Below are positions 7,901-15,932 of a DNA stretch of 64,000 nt, piece after piece. The position numbers were made by a program, and so were the translations under genes. The stretch spans positions 1 to 64,000 of the forward strand of contig NZ_PVZS01000019.1 of the NCBI RefSeq assembly GCF_003004785.1, written 5' to 3'. Source of the DNA: Alsobacter soli (GTDB lineage: Bacteria > Pseudomonadota > Alphaproteobacteria > Rhizobiales > Beijerinckiaceae). The notes beneath the pieces are model-generated. The model was not told where the DNA came from. It ran no database searches and saw only the letters and a list, made by a program, of their open reading frames with translations. Every line of letters starts with the position of its first letter. The stretch's first letter is position 1.

Positions 7901-9574
7901 TCAGAACCGGTAGCGTTCGGCGAGCGTCAGCAACTGCTGCGACAGCTGGGACAGGTTGGCCGCCGCCGAATCGAGCTGGCGCGTGCCCGCCGCAGTCTGC
8001 TGGCTCGCCTGCCGGATGTTCTGCAGCGCGCCCATCACCTGCTCGATGCCGAGTTGCTGCTGGTTGGTGGACGCCACGATCTGCTGGAAGGTCTGCACGC
8101 TCTCCTGCACCCGGCCGGTGATCTCCTCGATGGTGCGCTGGGTGGTGTCCGTGCGCTCCTTGCCGGCGGCCACGCGCTTCACCGCCTCTTCGGTGAGCAT
8201 CACCGAGGCGTTGATGCCCCGCTGGATGTCGCCCAGGATCGAGCGCACCTGGGCGGTGGCCTCCTTGGCCTGGTCGGCCAGGGTCTTCATCTCCGCCGCC
8301 ACCACCGCGAAGCGCTGGCCGCTTTCGCCCGCGCCGGCCGCCTCGATGGCGGCGTTCAGGGCGAGCAGGTGCGAACGCTCGGAGATGTCGTTCACCGTGG
8401 TGGTGATCTCCTCGATCGCCTGGGTCTTTTCGCTGAGCGCGACGATGTTCTCGGCCACGGCCTCGGCCTGCTCCCGGATGGCGTCCATGGCCCGCGCGGT
8501 CTCGTCCACGGCTACGAGCCCGGCGTTGCTGGTCTGGGCGGTGGCCTGGGCCGAGGCGATCACCTCCTGGGCGCGCTTGCCGATCTGGGCCCCCGCATGG
8601 GTGATCTCGTCCACGGTCGCGGCCGTCTCCTGCACGGCGGCGAGCTGCTCCTCCACGCTCGCGGCCTGCTCCTGGGTGGAGGCCCGGATCTCGGCGGCGG
8701 ATGCGTTGAGGTTCTCGGTGGCCTCGCGGCTTTGCCTGGCGAGCTGGCGCAAGCCCTCGACCATCTGGTTCAGCGTGACGCCCAGCCTCGCGATCTCCTC
8801 CGGGCCGGTGGTCGCCGTGCGGCCGCCGAGGTCCCCTTCGCCAACCCGCTCCACGAAGGCCATGAAGGCGTGCAGCGGCTGGGTGATCGAGCGCCGGATG
8901 CCGAACGCGATCAGGATGCCCAGCAGCCCCGCGATCGCGAGCGCCACCAGCACGGACGTGCGGCTCTCCTCGTAGACGTTGTTCACTCGCTTTTGCCCGG
9001 CCATGATGGCCGCGTTCATCACGTCCACGGCGGACGAGATCAGCTTGCCGAACGCGTTGTGGCTGGCGTCGATGGCCTGCATCGCGCCAGTCACGCCATT
9101 CACGTCGTTGGCCTGCGCGGCGGAGATCTGGCGCTCGCTGCCGGCGTGCAGCTGCCGCAGCTCCGCGTCCGCGTCCTTCAGGATGGTGGCGATCTGGCGC
9201 CAGGCCTCCGCGCGGTCCGCCGTCATCGCCACGTCGCGCAGGTTCTCGGCCGTGGAGATCGCCTGCGTCATGGCCGCCTCGGCCGCGAGAGCGTCCTTGC
9301 GCCAGGCCGGAACCGGGTCCTCGCCGGGCGCAGGCCGGTTCAGGGAGCGCAGCAGCGCCTGGGCGGCGATGGTCTGCCGCGTGGCGCGGGCCCTGTTCTG
9401 CAGGTCCTGGATGGCGCTGAGCTGGCGCAGCATCGTGACGTTCCGGTTCACGATGACTTCGTTGGTGTCCTTCACCTCCGCCACCTGGCTCAGCGCATAT
9501 ACGGCGAGCACGACCATCAGGGCGAGGACGGCCGCGAAGCCGAGGAGGACGCGGTTTGCGATCGAGATGGACAC
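7901..9574 (-). CDS. Methyl-accepting chemotaxis receptor (WspA-like)
   Basis: A 557-residue receptor. Two membrane segments (about 8-28 and 207-226) flank a helical periplasmic domain of about 180 residues that resembles the four-helix-bundle class. HAMP (about 227-280) and the signalling hairpin follow. The hairpin tip, L-L-A-L-N-A-A-I-E-A-A, where CheA and CheW dock, is intact. It lies between the second cheW and cheA with gaps of six and seven bases, so it is surely the dedicated receptor of this operon. The ligand cannot be deduced. A helical sensor of this kind fits the surface-contact sensing proposed for WspA, but that is analogy only. Confidence 0.93.
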   Translation of the reverse strand: MSISIANRVLLGFAAVLALMVVLAVYALSQVAEVKDTNEVIVNRNVTMLRQLSAIQDLQNRARATRQTIAAQALLRSLNRPAPGEDPVPAWRKDALAAEAAMTQAISTAENLRDVAMTADRAEAWRQIATILKDADAELRQLHAGSERQISAAQANDVNGVTGAMQAIDASHNAFGKLISSAVDVMNAAIMAGQKRVNNVYEESRTSVLVALAIAGLLGILIAFGIRRSITQPLHAFMAFVERVGEGDLGGRTATTGPEEIARLGVTLNQMVEGLRQLARQSREATENLNASAAEIRASTQEQAASVEEQLAAVQETAATVDEITHAGAQIGKRAQEVIASAQATAQTSNAGLVAVDETARAMDAIREQAEAVAENIVALSEKTQAIEEITTTVNDISERSHLLALNAAIEAAGAGESGQRFAVVAAEMKTLADQAKEATAQVRSILGDIQRGINASVMLTEEAVKRVAAGKERTDTTQRTIEEITGRVQESVQTFQQIVASTNQQQLGIEQVMGALQNIRQASQQTAAGTRQLDSAAANLSQLSQQLLTLAERYRF

Positions 9575-9580
9575 GGGGGA

Positions 9581-10153
9581 TCAGGCTCCGGGGGCCGGGG
9601 AGGGGGAGAGCAGCGAGCGCACCAGGCGCTCTGCGTCGAGAAGGGTGACGATGGCCGGGCCGCTGGGCGTGGCCAGGGGCGCGTAGCCGACCGCGAAGGC
9701 GCTCCCGCCGTCCCGTCCCATGGCTTCGGCGGGCTCGGAGGCGGCGAGTGGTTCGACGGTCTGGACGGAATCCACGCGCAGCGCGAGGCGCGGATCTGCG
9801 CCCTTGAGCATGACGAACACGCCGGCTCCGCCCGGATCGCCGTTTGCGGCTCTGGCGACGCCGAGCGCCGTCGCGAGGTCCGCGGCGGTCGCGGTCCGCC
9901 CTTCATGGCCGAAGACGCCCAGAACGGCCGGAGGCGCCCCGGGAACCGGGGTGCAGGGTTTTGCGGGCAGCACGCCGGCCACAGACGCGACCGGCAGGCC
10001 CACGTGGTTGCGGCCAAGGCTGCAAACGAGATGGGCTTCGCCGTGGGCCGCGGCCGCGCGCGGGCCGATGCGGCGGCGCGCCAGTTCGCGCGTCCGCTCG
10101 TCGAGGATGCGGGCGCGACGGTCTGACTGGGGCAGGGGCGCTTCGTCGGTCAT
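9581..10153 (-). CDS. CheW-like coupling protein (WspD position)
   Basis: A 190-residue CheW-domain protein that should couple the receptor to the CheA hybrid. About 40 residues rich in Arg and Ala precede the CheW fold, which runs from about residue 41 to 185 (C-S-L-G-x-x-x-V-G-L-P start, then a G-V-F-G-H-E-G turn where classical CheW has N-x-R-G). The ATG overlaps the cheR stop as ATGA, and the receptor follows after six bases. It is diverged from chemotaxis CheW, as expected for WspD-type adaptors, and could be specific to the receptor or to the methyltransferase. Confidence 0.82.
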   Translation of the reverse strand: MTDEAPLPQSDRRARILDERTRELARRRIGPRAAAAHGEAHLVCSLGRNHVGLPVASVAGVLPAKPCTPVPGAPPAVLGVFGHEGRTATAADLATALGVARAANGDPGGAGVFVMLKGADPRLALRVDSVQTVEPLAASEPAEAMGRDGGSAFAVGYAPLATPSGPAIVTLLDAERLVRSLLSPSPAPGA

Positions 10154-11601
10154 CGCGCCGCGCCCGGCTGCAGGGCCGCCCGGGCCAGCAGCGTCAGCGT
10201 GCCGGCGGTGAGCCCGTCGCCTTCGGGCAGTTCGGCGCCGCCCGGGAGGCCGGCCGCCAGGCGCGCCGCTGTGCTCAGCGATCGCCGGGCGGCGACCCGG
10301 TCACCGCGGCGGGCCAGCAGCAGGCCGAGCTGGTAGTGGGCCATCACGAACGAGCGGTCGAGGTAAAGCGCGCTGCGGAAGGCGGTCTCCGCCTCGCCGA
10401 GGCGTCCGGCGGACTGGTCCAGAAGCCCCCGATAGTAGTGCAGGGTCGGGTCGGTCGGGAGACTGGCGAGGGCGTCCTGGGCGAGGCTCAGCGCCCCTTG
10501 CAGGTCTCCCGCATCCGCCAGGCTCCGCAACCGCGAGAGCAGGTCCGCCGGGGAGGAAGCCACGGCCGGGGCGGCCGGAGGACTGGGCGTGGGCCGCGAG
10601 GGCGCAGGCCGGGGCCGCCGCTCTGGAGCCTTGCTGCTGTGCTTTCCATGGGCGGTTCGAACCACGGCCGCCGGCGCAGGCTCCGCCGGGACCTGCCCTT
10701 GCGTGGACCGAGCTTCCGAATCCGCAGCGGAGCCAAGTGGGCGGTAGGCCATCGCTCCTGGCAGTTCGACCGATTTCAGCGAGCGGGTGAACTCCGGGCT
10801 CGCCTCGGCGTGTCCCACAAGCAGCCAGCCGTTCGGCGCAAGGCACTCGCCGAGCGCCCGCACGATGCGGTTCACCGCCTCCGTGTGGAAATAGATCAGA
10901 ACGTTGCGGCACAGGATCAGGTCGAAACCCGTGAACTGCAGGGGGGAGGTCCCGTCCAGCAGGCTCATGAGGTTGTGCCGCTCGAAATGGACCAGGCCCT
11001 TGTAGACAGGCCGCACGGTCCAGGGCCCGTTCGGGCCGTCGGCGGTGAACCAGCGCTCCCGGTCCTGCGGGGGCATGGAGCGCAGCGCCCACTTGCCGTA
11101 GGTCGCGGCGCGGGCGGTCTTCAGGAAAGCATCGTTGATGTCCGTGCCGACCACGCCGACGCGCCAGTCGGCCACTGCCTCGCCGAGCAGCTCGCGCAGC
11201 ACGATGGCCACGGAATAGGCCTCCGCCCCTGTCGAGCACCCAGCGCTCCAGACCCGGATCTGGCGAGTGTCCTCATTGGCCCTGATGACGGCCGGCAGGA
11301 TGGTGCGCCGGAGCGCCTCGAACTGCTCGGCGAAGCGGAAGAAAAAGGTCTCCCCGATCGTGATCTCGGCCTCGAGCGCGTTCCACTCGGCTTCGCCCCG
11401 CTTCGGGTCGGCCAGGAGCTCGACGTATGCGCCGACTGTGCCCGCCCCTGTCGCGCGCAGGCGTTTGGCGACCCGCTCCCACAGCAGCGGATCCTTGTCG
11501 TCGTAGTAGTGGTGGCCCGTGCGCGCGATCACCGCCTGCTTGAACAGGCGGAAGGCGTGCTCCTCGAGAGGGGGCGGACCGACGCGCGCCATGGCGATCA
11601 T
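10150..11601 (-). CDS. CheR methyltransferase with C-terminal TPR (WspC-like)
   Basis: A protein of 483 residues that methylates receptor glutamates using S-adenosylmethionine. The CheR all-alpha N domain is followed by the methyltransferase fold, with the SAM loop S-A-G-C-S-T-G-A-E-A-Y and the C-R-N-V-L-I-Y-F motif. A Pro/Ala/Arg-rich linker (about 285-350) leads to about three TPR-like helices, as in WspC and FrzF. The start chosen is ATG at 11601 because it makes an ATGA overlap with the preceding cheW, like other junctions in this operon. A GTG at 11616 would add five residues and enlarge the overlap. Confidence 0.9.
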   Translation of the reverse strand: MIAMARVGPPPLEEHAFRLFKQAVIARTGHHYYDDKDPLLWERVAKRLRATGAGTVGAYVELLADPKRGEAEWNALEAEITIGETFFFRFAEQFEALRRTILPAVIRANEDTRQIRVWSAGCSTGAEAYSVAIVLRELLGEAVADWRVGVVGTDINDAFLKTARAATYGKWALRSMPPQDRERWFTADGPNGPWTVRPVYKGLVHFERHNLMSLLDGTSPLQFTGFDLILCRNVLIYFHTEAVNRIVRALGECLAPNGWLLVGHAEASPEFTRSLKSVELPGAMAYRPLGSAADSEARSTQGQVPAEPAPAAVVRTAHGKHSSKAPERRPRPAPSRPTPSPPAAPAVASSPADLLSRLRSLADAGDLQGALSLAQDALASLPTDPTLHYYRGLLDQSAGRLGEAETAFRSALYLDRSFVMAHYQLGLLLARRGDRVAARRSLSTAARLAAGLPGGAELPEGDGLTAGTLTLLARAALQPGAAR

Positions 11602-12101
11602 GGAGCCGCGCTCCACGCCTGGATCCGGGCCGCGGCCCGCAGGGTCCAGGCGTCGAGGGCGGCGCGCTCCTCGGCCAGCAGAAGCCGATCGGCGGCCAGG
11701 AGGTGGGTCAGCGCGCCGTCGTCGCTGATGGCGGCCTCGACGAGCCCGTTCAGGGTCTCCCCGGGCTGAACCGGCCGCAGGTCGTCTGCAGCCACTTGCC
11801 TGAGGCCCAGCGCCCGGTCCGCGAGGAATCCGACCCGGCGCGCCGCCACGTCGCGGCGGAGCCGGACGACATGACCATAGAACGGCTCCGCTTCGGCCCC
11901 CTCATCAAGGCCGAGCAGGGAGGCGAGCCTCAGCACGGGCAGCACGCTTCCGCCCAGGTCCATGAAGCCCGCGAGGGCAGGGGCCGCCTCGGGCGGGCGG
12001 TGGAGCCTCGGCACGGGCAGGATCTCGCGCACGACATCGGCCCGCAGCGCGCATCGGCGGCCACGGATGTCGAGCGTCAGGATCGTGAATCGTCCCGGAA
12101 T
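11598..12101 (-). CDS. CheW-like coupling protein, first gene of the operon; apparent non-canonical start
   Basis: A CheW-domain protein (WspB position). The only ATG, GTG or TTG start in frame is GTG at 12032, but this would cut away the first strands of the fold. The in-frame residues just upstream read as a normal CheW beginning (F-T-I-L-T-L-D-I-R-G-R-R-C-A-L-R-A-D-V-V), and the frame closes at a TAG at 12153-12155. The best-placed initiation signal is an ATT codon at 12099-12101, six bases after AAAGGGGGG (12108-12116), giving 167 residues. Alternatives are the GTG (144 residues) or a frameshift in the six-G run. The identity as CheW is firmer than the start. Confidence 0.7.
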   Translation of the reverse strand: MPGRFTILTLDIRGRRCALRADVVREILPVPRLHRPPEAAPALAGFMDLGGSVLPVLRLASLLGLDEGAEAEPFYGHVVRLRRDVAARRVGFLADRALGLRQVAADDLRPVQPGETLNGLVEAAISDDGALTHLLAADRLLLAEERAALDAWTLRAAARIQAWSAAP

Positions 12102-12289
12102 GGCGTGCCCCCCTTTCGGTCGCCGGAACCGAAGGGCGACGAAGGTCGGCCGCTAACGCTCAAGCTGCAGGATGGTTCCCTGCGCTCCAACGGGAGGAGG
12201 TTCCCCATTCGCCTTGGCGGCGATTGCGCAAAGTGCCCCGGGCGGTTCGCATCGGGCGCGGGAGCCAATCGCAGGGGTCGGGCTGCCGG
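12102..12289. promoter_or_regulatory. Leader region of the chemosensory operon
   Basis: 188 bases between the first cheW (minus strand) and the end of the small membrane-protein gene. It must hold the operon's 5' end unless transcription starts further upstream. It contains the six-G Shine-Dalgarno-like run at 12108-12116. Near 12163-12173 it has a half-copy of the CAAGCTGCAG palindrome found upstream of the polysaccharide genes. I could not identify clear -35 and -10 boxes. Confidence 0.35.
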
Positions 12290-12610
12290 CTAGGCCTGAT
12301 CGCGGCGTCGGCTCTCGTGGGGGATGTCGCAGGCCGTCGTCAGGGGCGCATGGACCGGCGAATGCCCCTGGGCGATCCGGCGGAGCGACTTCGCCCCGAC
12401 GCTCGGGTCGAAACCTGGATCCTTGGCCGCCGCTTCTTCGGAGCGGGGTTCATCCGAGATGAACAGGGTCAGGACTCCGAGGATCACGAGGACGTGCGCT
12501 CCCAGGAGAGCGCCCCAAAGCGCTCCTGCGCCTCCGAAAAAGAAGGCTCCGCCCGCGGCCCCGGTCACGGCCCCCAGAAAGCCGAGGAATGCCAGCGCTG
12601 ATCCGGCCAT
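12290..12610 (-). CDS. Small predicted membrane protein, unknown function
   Basis: A 106-residue open frame starting with ATG at 12610, preceded by GGAAGC. The first 55 residues are two hydrophobic Ala/Gly/Phe/Leu segments (about 4-26 and 28-52) and the rest is a polar tail with no recognised domain. It has the same orientation as the chemosensory operon, with its stop 188 bases upstream of the cheW start, so it might be the first gene of that transcript. It has no family assignment and may be spurious, since the region is GC-rich and several frames are open. The hydrophobic segments are the main argument for it. Confidence 0.45.
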   Translation of the reverse strand: MAGSALAFLGFLGAVTGAAGGAFFFGGAGALWGALLGAHVLVILGVLTLFISDEPRSEEAAAKDPGFDPSVGAKSLRRIAQGHSPVHAPLTTACDIPHESRRRDQA

Positions 12611-12950
12611 GGCGTTGCTTCCAACATGGTTTCCTCACCATCTAGTGAGGTCTATGTAGGAAAGCAAGCCAGATAAGGGTGGAAGTGAACAGAATAAGTT
12701 CTCAGTATTTCTTGGATTTATTACGCCGTGCATTAACGGTTTAAGAAAATCAGCTCGCCGACGGGCTCGACGGCCCAGGCTTCACGGTCGGAGAAGGCGG
12801 GCGAGCCGCCGGGGCTGATCGCCCACAGGCGCACGGTCGGAGGGCCGAGGCGGATTTTCGCCGGCATGTCCTGACGTTGGTCGCGACAATGGACGGAAGC
12901 GCCCGGGCGCGGCAGTGGCCTCGCCCGGGCGTGCAGGTCAGGGCTGCGGG
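12611..12950. other. Gene-free gap with AT-rich patch
   Basis: 340 bases between the small membrane-protein gene and the Wzz-like gene. Bases 12640-12760 are much richer in A+T than the surroundings. They include a six-base inverted repeat CCTCAC/GTGAGG (12633-12638 and 12645-12650), just upstream of the leftward gene, that could be an operator. A 44-codon open frame (12733-12867, minus) has no recognisable relatives. The rest shows nothing I can assign. Confidence 0.4.
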
Positions 12951-14378
12951 TCAGCCGCGATCCTGGCGCCACCAGGAGGTCGCCGGCCCGAGCCCGACAT
13001 GCGCATACGCGAAGGTGCCGTCGCGCATGGCGGCGCGCTCCGCCAGCGTTTCGCGCAGCAGCGCCAGGCCGATCCCCGCGAAGGCGCCGAACAGGATGCC
13101 GAGACCGATGAAGATGATCCCGTTGGGGAAGGCGGCCTTCAGGGGCGCCGAGGCGCGCTGGATCACCCGGACGTTGGACAGCTTCGCGGCCCGGAAGTCC
13201 TCGTTGATCTGCTCTTCCATGGCGCGCTTGGCGTACTGCTCCGCGTTGTAGGTCGCCAGCGCCACGCCGCGCTTCAGTCGCTCGAATTCCGCCTGGTTCG
13301 CCAGCAGTCCCGAGAGCTCCTGGTTGATCTTGTTGAGTTCCTCGGTCTGCTGCTTGGCGACCTCCTGCAGTCCCAGGATCTCGGCGTCGGCCATCCGGAA
13401 CGCGGCCATCGCGTCCTGGAACACCTTCACCATCAGCAGGGGAGGAGCGTCCCCGCCGCCCTGCGTGCGGCCGCCCTCGCCGCGGGGCGTGACGGTGTTC
13501 CCGTTGTGGTCGACCGTGCTCAGGCTTTCCACGAAGCTGAGCACGAAGGGCGACCCGGTCACGGGCTTGAGCAGCTTCAGCTGGTTTTGCAGGGCCGCCT
13601 TCTGGCCCATCTTGTCGGCCAGCTGTCCCCGGGTCGTGCTCAGGGCCGCCTGCAGCTCGCTCGCGCGCTTCAGCAGCAGCGAGCGCTGGTCTTCGATCGA
13701 GTAGATGTGGCCGGTCTTCACGAAGTTCTCGAACTGCGCCGACTGCTTCTCGACCTCCGCGTCGAACCGGGCCGTCTGCACCCGGAAGAAGCTGATCGCG
13801 CCCGGCTTGTCCAGCAGCTTCATCTGCCGCTCCATGAACGCCTCCGCGAGGGCGTTGGTGAAGCGGGCGGCGATCTCCCGGTCCGGATGCCGGAAGGAGA
13901 TCTTGAGCACGTCGGTGTTCGGCTCGGTGTTCACCTTGATGGATTTGTTCAGCTGAGCCACCGCGATGTCCATCGGGTCGATCGGCTTGTGGTCTTCGGG
14001 CGAGAGGCCGCGCACCTGCCGCACCATGGCGCGCAGCTTGCCGCCGAATCCGTCGAGTTGGGTCTGCTCGCGAAGGTCCAGGTTGGCCATGCCGACGCGC
14101 TCGATCGCGGCGCGGACCACCTCGTCGCTCTCGGCGATGCGCGCCTGCGAGTTCACGAAGTCGGCGCTGCGCTTGGCGGGATCGGGCGTCTCCGTGTTCG
14201 AGGCGCTCTGGCCGATCAGCAGGGACGTGGTCGCCTCATAGGAGGGCGTGACCAAGAGATAGGCGGCGAGGGAAAGTAGAGCGCCTAATATGATAGCAAA
14301 AGACACGGTGACCCAATGCCGCCAGACGGCAGCGAATATAGACGTCAGTGACGGGTCGAAGGTTCGTCTCTCGATCAT
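12951..14378 (-). CDS. Wzz/GumC-type polysaccharide co-polymerase
   Basis: A 475-residue inner-membrane protein of the chain-length determinant family, which controls polymer length and links synthesis to export. Membrane segments flank a long periplasmic domain: TM1 about 24-47 and TM2 about 428-450, with coiled-coil-rich sequence between them (about 205-280 and 345-400). The N-terminal Wzz signature is present, with V-T-P-S-Y-E-A near residue 50. The protein stops soon after TM2, so it lacks the C-terminal tyrosine-kinase domain of Wzc/ExoP proteins, and no separate kinase gene is nearby. It is divergent from the flippase gene across a 214-base promoter region. Confidence 0.88.
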   Translation of the reverse strand: MIERRTFDPSLTSIFAAVWRHWVTVSFAIILGALLSLAAYLLVTPSYEATTSLLIGQSASNTETPDPAKRSADFVNSQARIAESDEVVRAAIERVGMANLDLREQTQLDGFGGKLRAMVRQVRGLSPEDHKPIDPMDIAVAQLNKSIKVNTEPNTDVLKISFRHPDREIAARFTNALAEAFMERQMKLLDKPGAISFFRVQTARFDAEVEKQSAQFENFVKTGHIYSIEDQRSLLLKRASELQAALSTTRGQLADKMGQKAALQNQLKLLKPVTGSPFVLSFVESLSTVDHNGNTVTPRGEGGRTQGGGDAPPLLMVKVFQDAMAAFRMADAEILGLQEVAKQQTEELNKINQELSGLLANQAEFERLKRGVALATYNAEQYAKRAMEEQINEDFRAAKLSNVRVIQRASAPLKAAFPNGIIFIGLGILFGAFAGIGLALLRETLAERAAMRDGTFAYAHVGLGPATSWWRQDRG

Positions 14379-14592
14379 GCGAGATTAATCCCATATATAT
14401 CGCCAAGCTGCAGCTTGAGCTTGAAGCGGATAGCTCCGTGAACCCCTCGGCCGCATATAACGACTTGCGCTACCGCACCGCAACATGCAGTTTTGTTAGG
14501 TCGTCGCCGGTCGGGCGAGGCCCGCCAGCGAGCCAAGCTCGGCGTTCCCGGAGCATCGAACGTCGAGGGCGCTTCAAGCGTTTCGATCCCCA
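14379..14592. promoter_or_regulatory. Divergent promoter region of the polysaccharide locus, with palindromic operator candidate
   Basis: This AT-rich region separates the leftward Wzz-like gene from the rightward flippase gene. At 14404-14417 lies a perfect 14-base palindrome, CAAGCTGCAGCTTG. It is followed on the minus strand by a TATATAT box and then the ATG of the Wzz-like gene. Bases 14401-14417 match 18171-18187, in front of the sugar-phosphate transferase, at 16 of 17 positions. Repression or activation of both transcripts by one regulator is an inference. Confidence 0.5.
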
Positions 14593-15879
14593 GTGACCCG
14601 ATTTTCATCCTCTGCAACCTCCTCTGGCCGGCTGCGGGCGAACCGCTCGTTGGGATTTTTGCTGCGCCATGCGACGGCGACAGTGGGCCCGACCTCGACC
14701 GCCGTCGCGCAATTCGCCCTGTCGCTGCTGCTGCTGCACCGGCTTGCGCCCTCCAGCTTCGGTACGTTTTCGTTCCTCCTGACGATGGCCCAGTTCAGCA
14801 CCGGGGTGTCCAACGCCCTCGTTTGCGCGCCGTTGGCCGTGGCCGCGGCCGGGCGGGAAGGCGGAAGCCGCGCAGGTCCGGAGATCCCGGCGCTCTTCGC
14901 CGCCAACCTGGTGTTCAGCGGATTCGCGTTCGTGGCGTTCTGGGCGTTGGGAGCGCTTCTCGGGGGCTCCGCCTTGTCCTCGGCGCTGTTCGCAGGCTTC
15001 GGGGCCGTTGGGCTGCTGCGCTGGTTCGCCCGCGCCAACGCCTATGTTGAGGGCGCCCCGCTGCGCACGGTGGCTTCGGACGTGCTCTACAGCGTGACCC
15101 TGGGAGTCGCCGTGCTCTCCTCGGGCTTCGGCGGGATCGCGCGGGAGGAGCAGGCCTACGCAGCCTTGCTGGTGGCGACCGTGGTCGCCATGGCCCCCTT
15201 CGGAGGAGCGTTCGTCGCCCGCCAGTGGAGCGCCCTGCGCGGCCCCAACCTGGCGAACTACGTCACGGTCTGGCGCCAGCACGCCCGGTGGACACTGCTG
15301 GGCGTGGTCACCACGGAAGCGACCGCCAACGCCCACGTGTACCTCGTCACCCTGCTCGCCGGGCCCGCCGCCTACGCCACCCTGGCGGCGAGCTCACTGC
15401 TGATCCGCCCCCTCAGCGTGATCATCAACGCCCTCACGGAATTCGAGCGCCCGCGCCTGGCGCGCGACCTCCACGCGGGGGAGCGGGAAGCCGCCCGGAC
15501 CACCCTCGCCAGCTTTCGCCTGAGCCTGGTCGTGGCCTGGCTGCTCTCGGCGGCGCTGGCCCTTGCGGTGCTTCGCTATGCGCCCACGCTCCTGTTTTCG
15601 GCCCAGTACTCGGTCGCTGAACTGAGCCTGGGGGCCGCCCTCTGGATGGCCGTCGTGGCCGTGCGGGCCTGGCGCGCGCCTGAAAGCACGCTGCTGCAGG
15701 CCGCGGGCCACTTCAGGCCGCTCGCCTATGCGAGCGTGATCTCGTGCGGCGTCTCCGTCGTGGGGGTCGTCCTGGCCCTCAAGCTGGCCGCGCCGGTCTG
15801 GTCGCTGGCCGGCGTCCTGCTCGGGGAAGCCGTCTTCATGGCCTGGACCCTGCGCCAGGCGCGGCTGCGCTGCCCTTGA
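14593..15879 (+). CDS. Wzx-like polysaccharide flippase
   Basis: A 428-residue integral membrane protein with about 10-12 hydrophobic segments along its length and the overall look of the MOP/Wzx family, which moves undecaprenyl-linked repeat units across the inner membrane. Length and hydrophobicity fit the family. Sequence motifs in Wzx are weak, so the call rests on topology and on the flanking glycosyltransferase, polymerase and Wzz genes. The start is GTG at 14593 (GTG-ACC-CGA), the first good start after an AT-rich leader. The acyltransferase gene follows after 53 bases. Confidence 0.75.
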   Translation: MTRFSSSATSSGRLRANRSLGFLLRHATATVGPTSTAVAQFALSLLLLHRLAPSSFGTFSFLLTMAQFSTGVSNALVCAPLAVAAAGREGGSRAGPEIPALFAANLVFSGFAFVAFWALGALLGGSALSSALFAGFGAVGLLRWFARANAYVEGAPLRTVASDVLYSVTLGVAVLSSGFGGIAREEQAYAALLVATVVAMAPFGGAFVARQWSALRGPNLANYVTVWRQHARWTLLGVVTTEATANAHVYLVTLLAGPAAYATLAASSLLIRPLSVIINALTEFERPRLARDLHAGEREAARTTLASFRLSLVVAWLLSAALALAVLRYAPTLLFSAQYSVAELSLGAALWMAVVAVRAWRAPESTLLQAAGHFRPLAYASVISCGVSVVGVVLALKLAAPVWSLAGVLLGEAVFMAWTLRQARLRCP

Positions 15880-15932
15880 GACCGTCGCCCTTCGGCCCTG
15901 AACCGTCCGCATTCCAGGATCATTTGCGCCCC

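Noticed and set aside
952-10126. Very long plus-strand open frames opposite the chemosensory genes
   Set aside because: They are mirror frames of GC-rich genes, rich in Arg, His, Ala and Gly, without domains, and the minus-strand frames have complete family motifs.
12733-12867. A 44-codon open frame on the minus strand
   Set aside because: It has no signal peptide, no known motif and no good ribosome site. It is too short to call, although a remnant of an older gene cannot be excluded.
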